From contig DIPA01000096.1 of assembly GCA_002427055.1 (NCBI GenBank), positions 99,948 to 106,548 on the forward strand: a stretch of DNA of 6,601 nucleotides, written 5' to 3'. The DNA is from Firmicutes bacterium UBA5500. GTDB lineage: Bacteria; Bacillota; UBA994; UBA5500. Within the stretch, counting starts at the first letter, position 1. Each line of letters begins with the position of its first letter. Positions 6,272 through 6,601 of the stretch are shown here, piece by piece. The notes beneath the pieces are model-generated. The model did no database searches. It saw only the letters and a program-made list of their open reading frames with translations, and was not told the DNA's origin. Both the position numbers and the translations under genes were made by a program.

Positions 6272-6601
6272 ATGAATCTGTTTTACCTAGATCACCGCAG
6301 TCCAATCCCGATTTACGTGCAGCTGCAGAATCAGATTAAGCAGGCGGTGGCGGGCGGAGTCTTGAAAAAAGGAGATCAACTACCTTCAGTACGGGAACTT
6401 GCCGGGCGTTTAGCAGTCAATCCCAACACCATAGCGAGGGCCTATCAGGAGCTAGAGCGGGAAGCATTAATTGAGACGTTGCGCGGTAGAGGAACTTTTG
6501 TGGCTGAGGTTAGAGCTCTTGCCCCACCTGCGCGTCGCCTCAAGATTAGCGAAGCACTTGATAACCTACTGCGGGAAGCCAAACGTCTGGGTATGGCAAG
6601 G
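6272..6601 (+). CDS. YtrA-subfamily GntR transcriptional regulator, N-terminal part (3' end outside window)
   Basis: The open frame runs from ATG at 6272 to the right edge, giving 110 codons without a stop. The first ~78 residues are a GntR winged helix-turn-helix: SPIPIYVQLQNQIKQAV (10-26), GDQLPSVRELAGRLAVNP (34-51), NTIARAYQELE (52-62) and the wing GRGTFV (72-77). The following helical stretch (about 86-110) matches the short dimerisation tail of the YtrA subfamily, whose members total about 120-130 residues, so most of the gene is present. YtrA-type genes usually lead an operon with ABC transporter genes and repress it; this is expected beyond the window but not visible. An in-frame GTG at 6269 is an alternative start. 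AGAGG at 6259-6263, 8 bases ahead of the ATG, favours ATG. The gene is divergent from the HutD-family gene. Confidence 0.88.
   Translation, partial: MNLFYLDHRSPIPIYVQLQNQIKQAVAGGVLKKGDQLPSVRELAGRLAVNPNTIARAYQELEREALIETLRGRGTFVAEVRALAPPARRLKISEALDNLLREAKRLGMAR

Overview
The window looks like a chromosomal segment of an anaerobic member of the Bacillota, possibly a Clostridia or Negativicutes lineage. This is an inference from Gram-positive-type Shine-Dalgarno sites, frequent TTG starts, roughly balanced base composition, a stand-alone flavodiiron protein and a YtrA-type GntR regulator. There are no rRNA or tRNA genes, no insertion sequences and no CRISPR array. The genes look like ordinary chromosomal genes with one unusual fusion.

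Layout: (1) Positions 2-250 (+) hold the C-terminal end of homoserine kinase (thrB), which enters from the left. (2) A hairpin terminator at 265-297 separates it from the convergent gene rlmA (311-1198, -), a zinc-binding 23S rRNA guanine-N1 methyltransferase. (3) A divergent intergenic region (1199-1410) leads to a flavodiiron protein of the FprA type (1411-2601, +). (4) A strong 13-bp-stem terminator (2604-2644) closes fprA and faces the end of a convergent 845-residue gene (2660-5197, -). That gene is the main point of interest: one unbroken reading frame that joins an N-terminal chemoreceptor signalling hairpin to a complete C-terminal family 5 (peptide/nickel type) solute-binding protein, with no signal peptide and no membrane segment. 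(5) Upstream of it on the same strand, after 261 bases, is a HutD/Ves-family cupin gene (5459-6082, -). (6) A 189-base divergent region carries a good promoter for the cupin gene and, for the other direction, a perfect TTGACA box plus a large inverted repeat. It leads into a partial YtrA-subfamily GntR regulator (6272-6601, +), which runs off the right edge.

How the genes may work together: threonine synthesis, rRNA modification and O2/NO detoxification are independent housekeeping or stress functions that happen to be neighbours. The fusion protein is best read as a soluble chemoreceptor that senses a small ligand (peptide, metal chelate or similar) inside the cell and signals to CheA/CheW. 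That role is inferred from domains only. The HutD-like gene is its only same-strand neighbour, and co-transcription is possible because no terminator was seen between them. The GntR gene probably controls itself through the inverted repeat and, by family precedent, an ABC transporter beyond the window.
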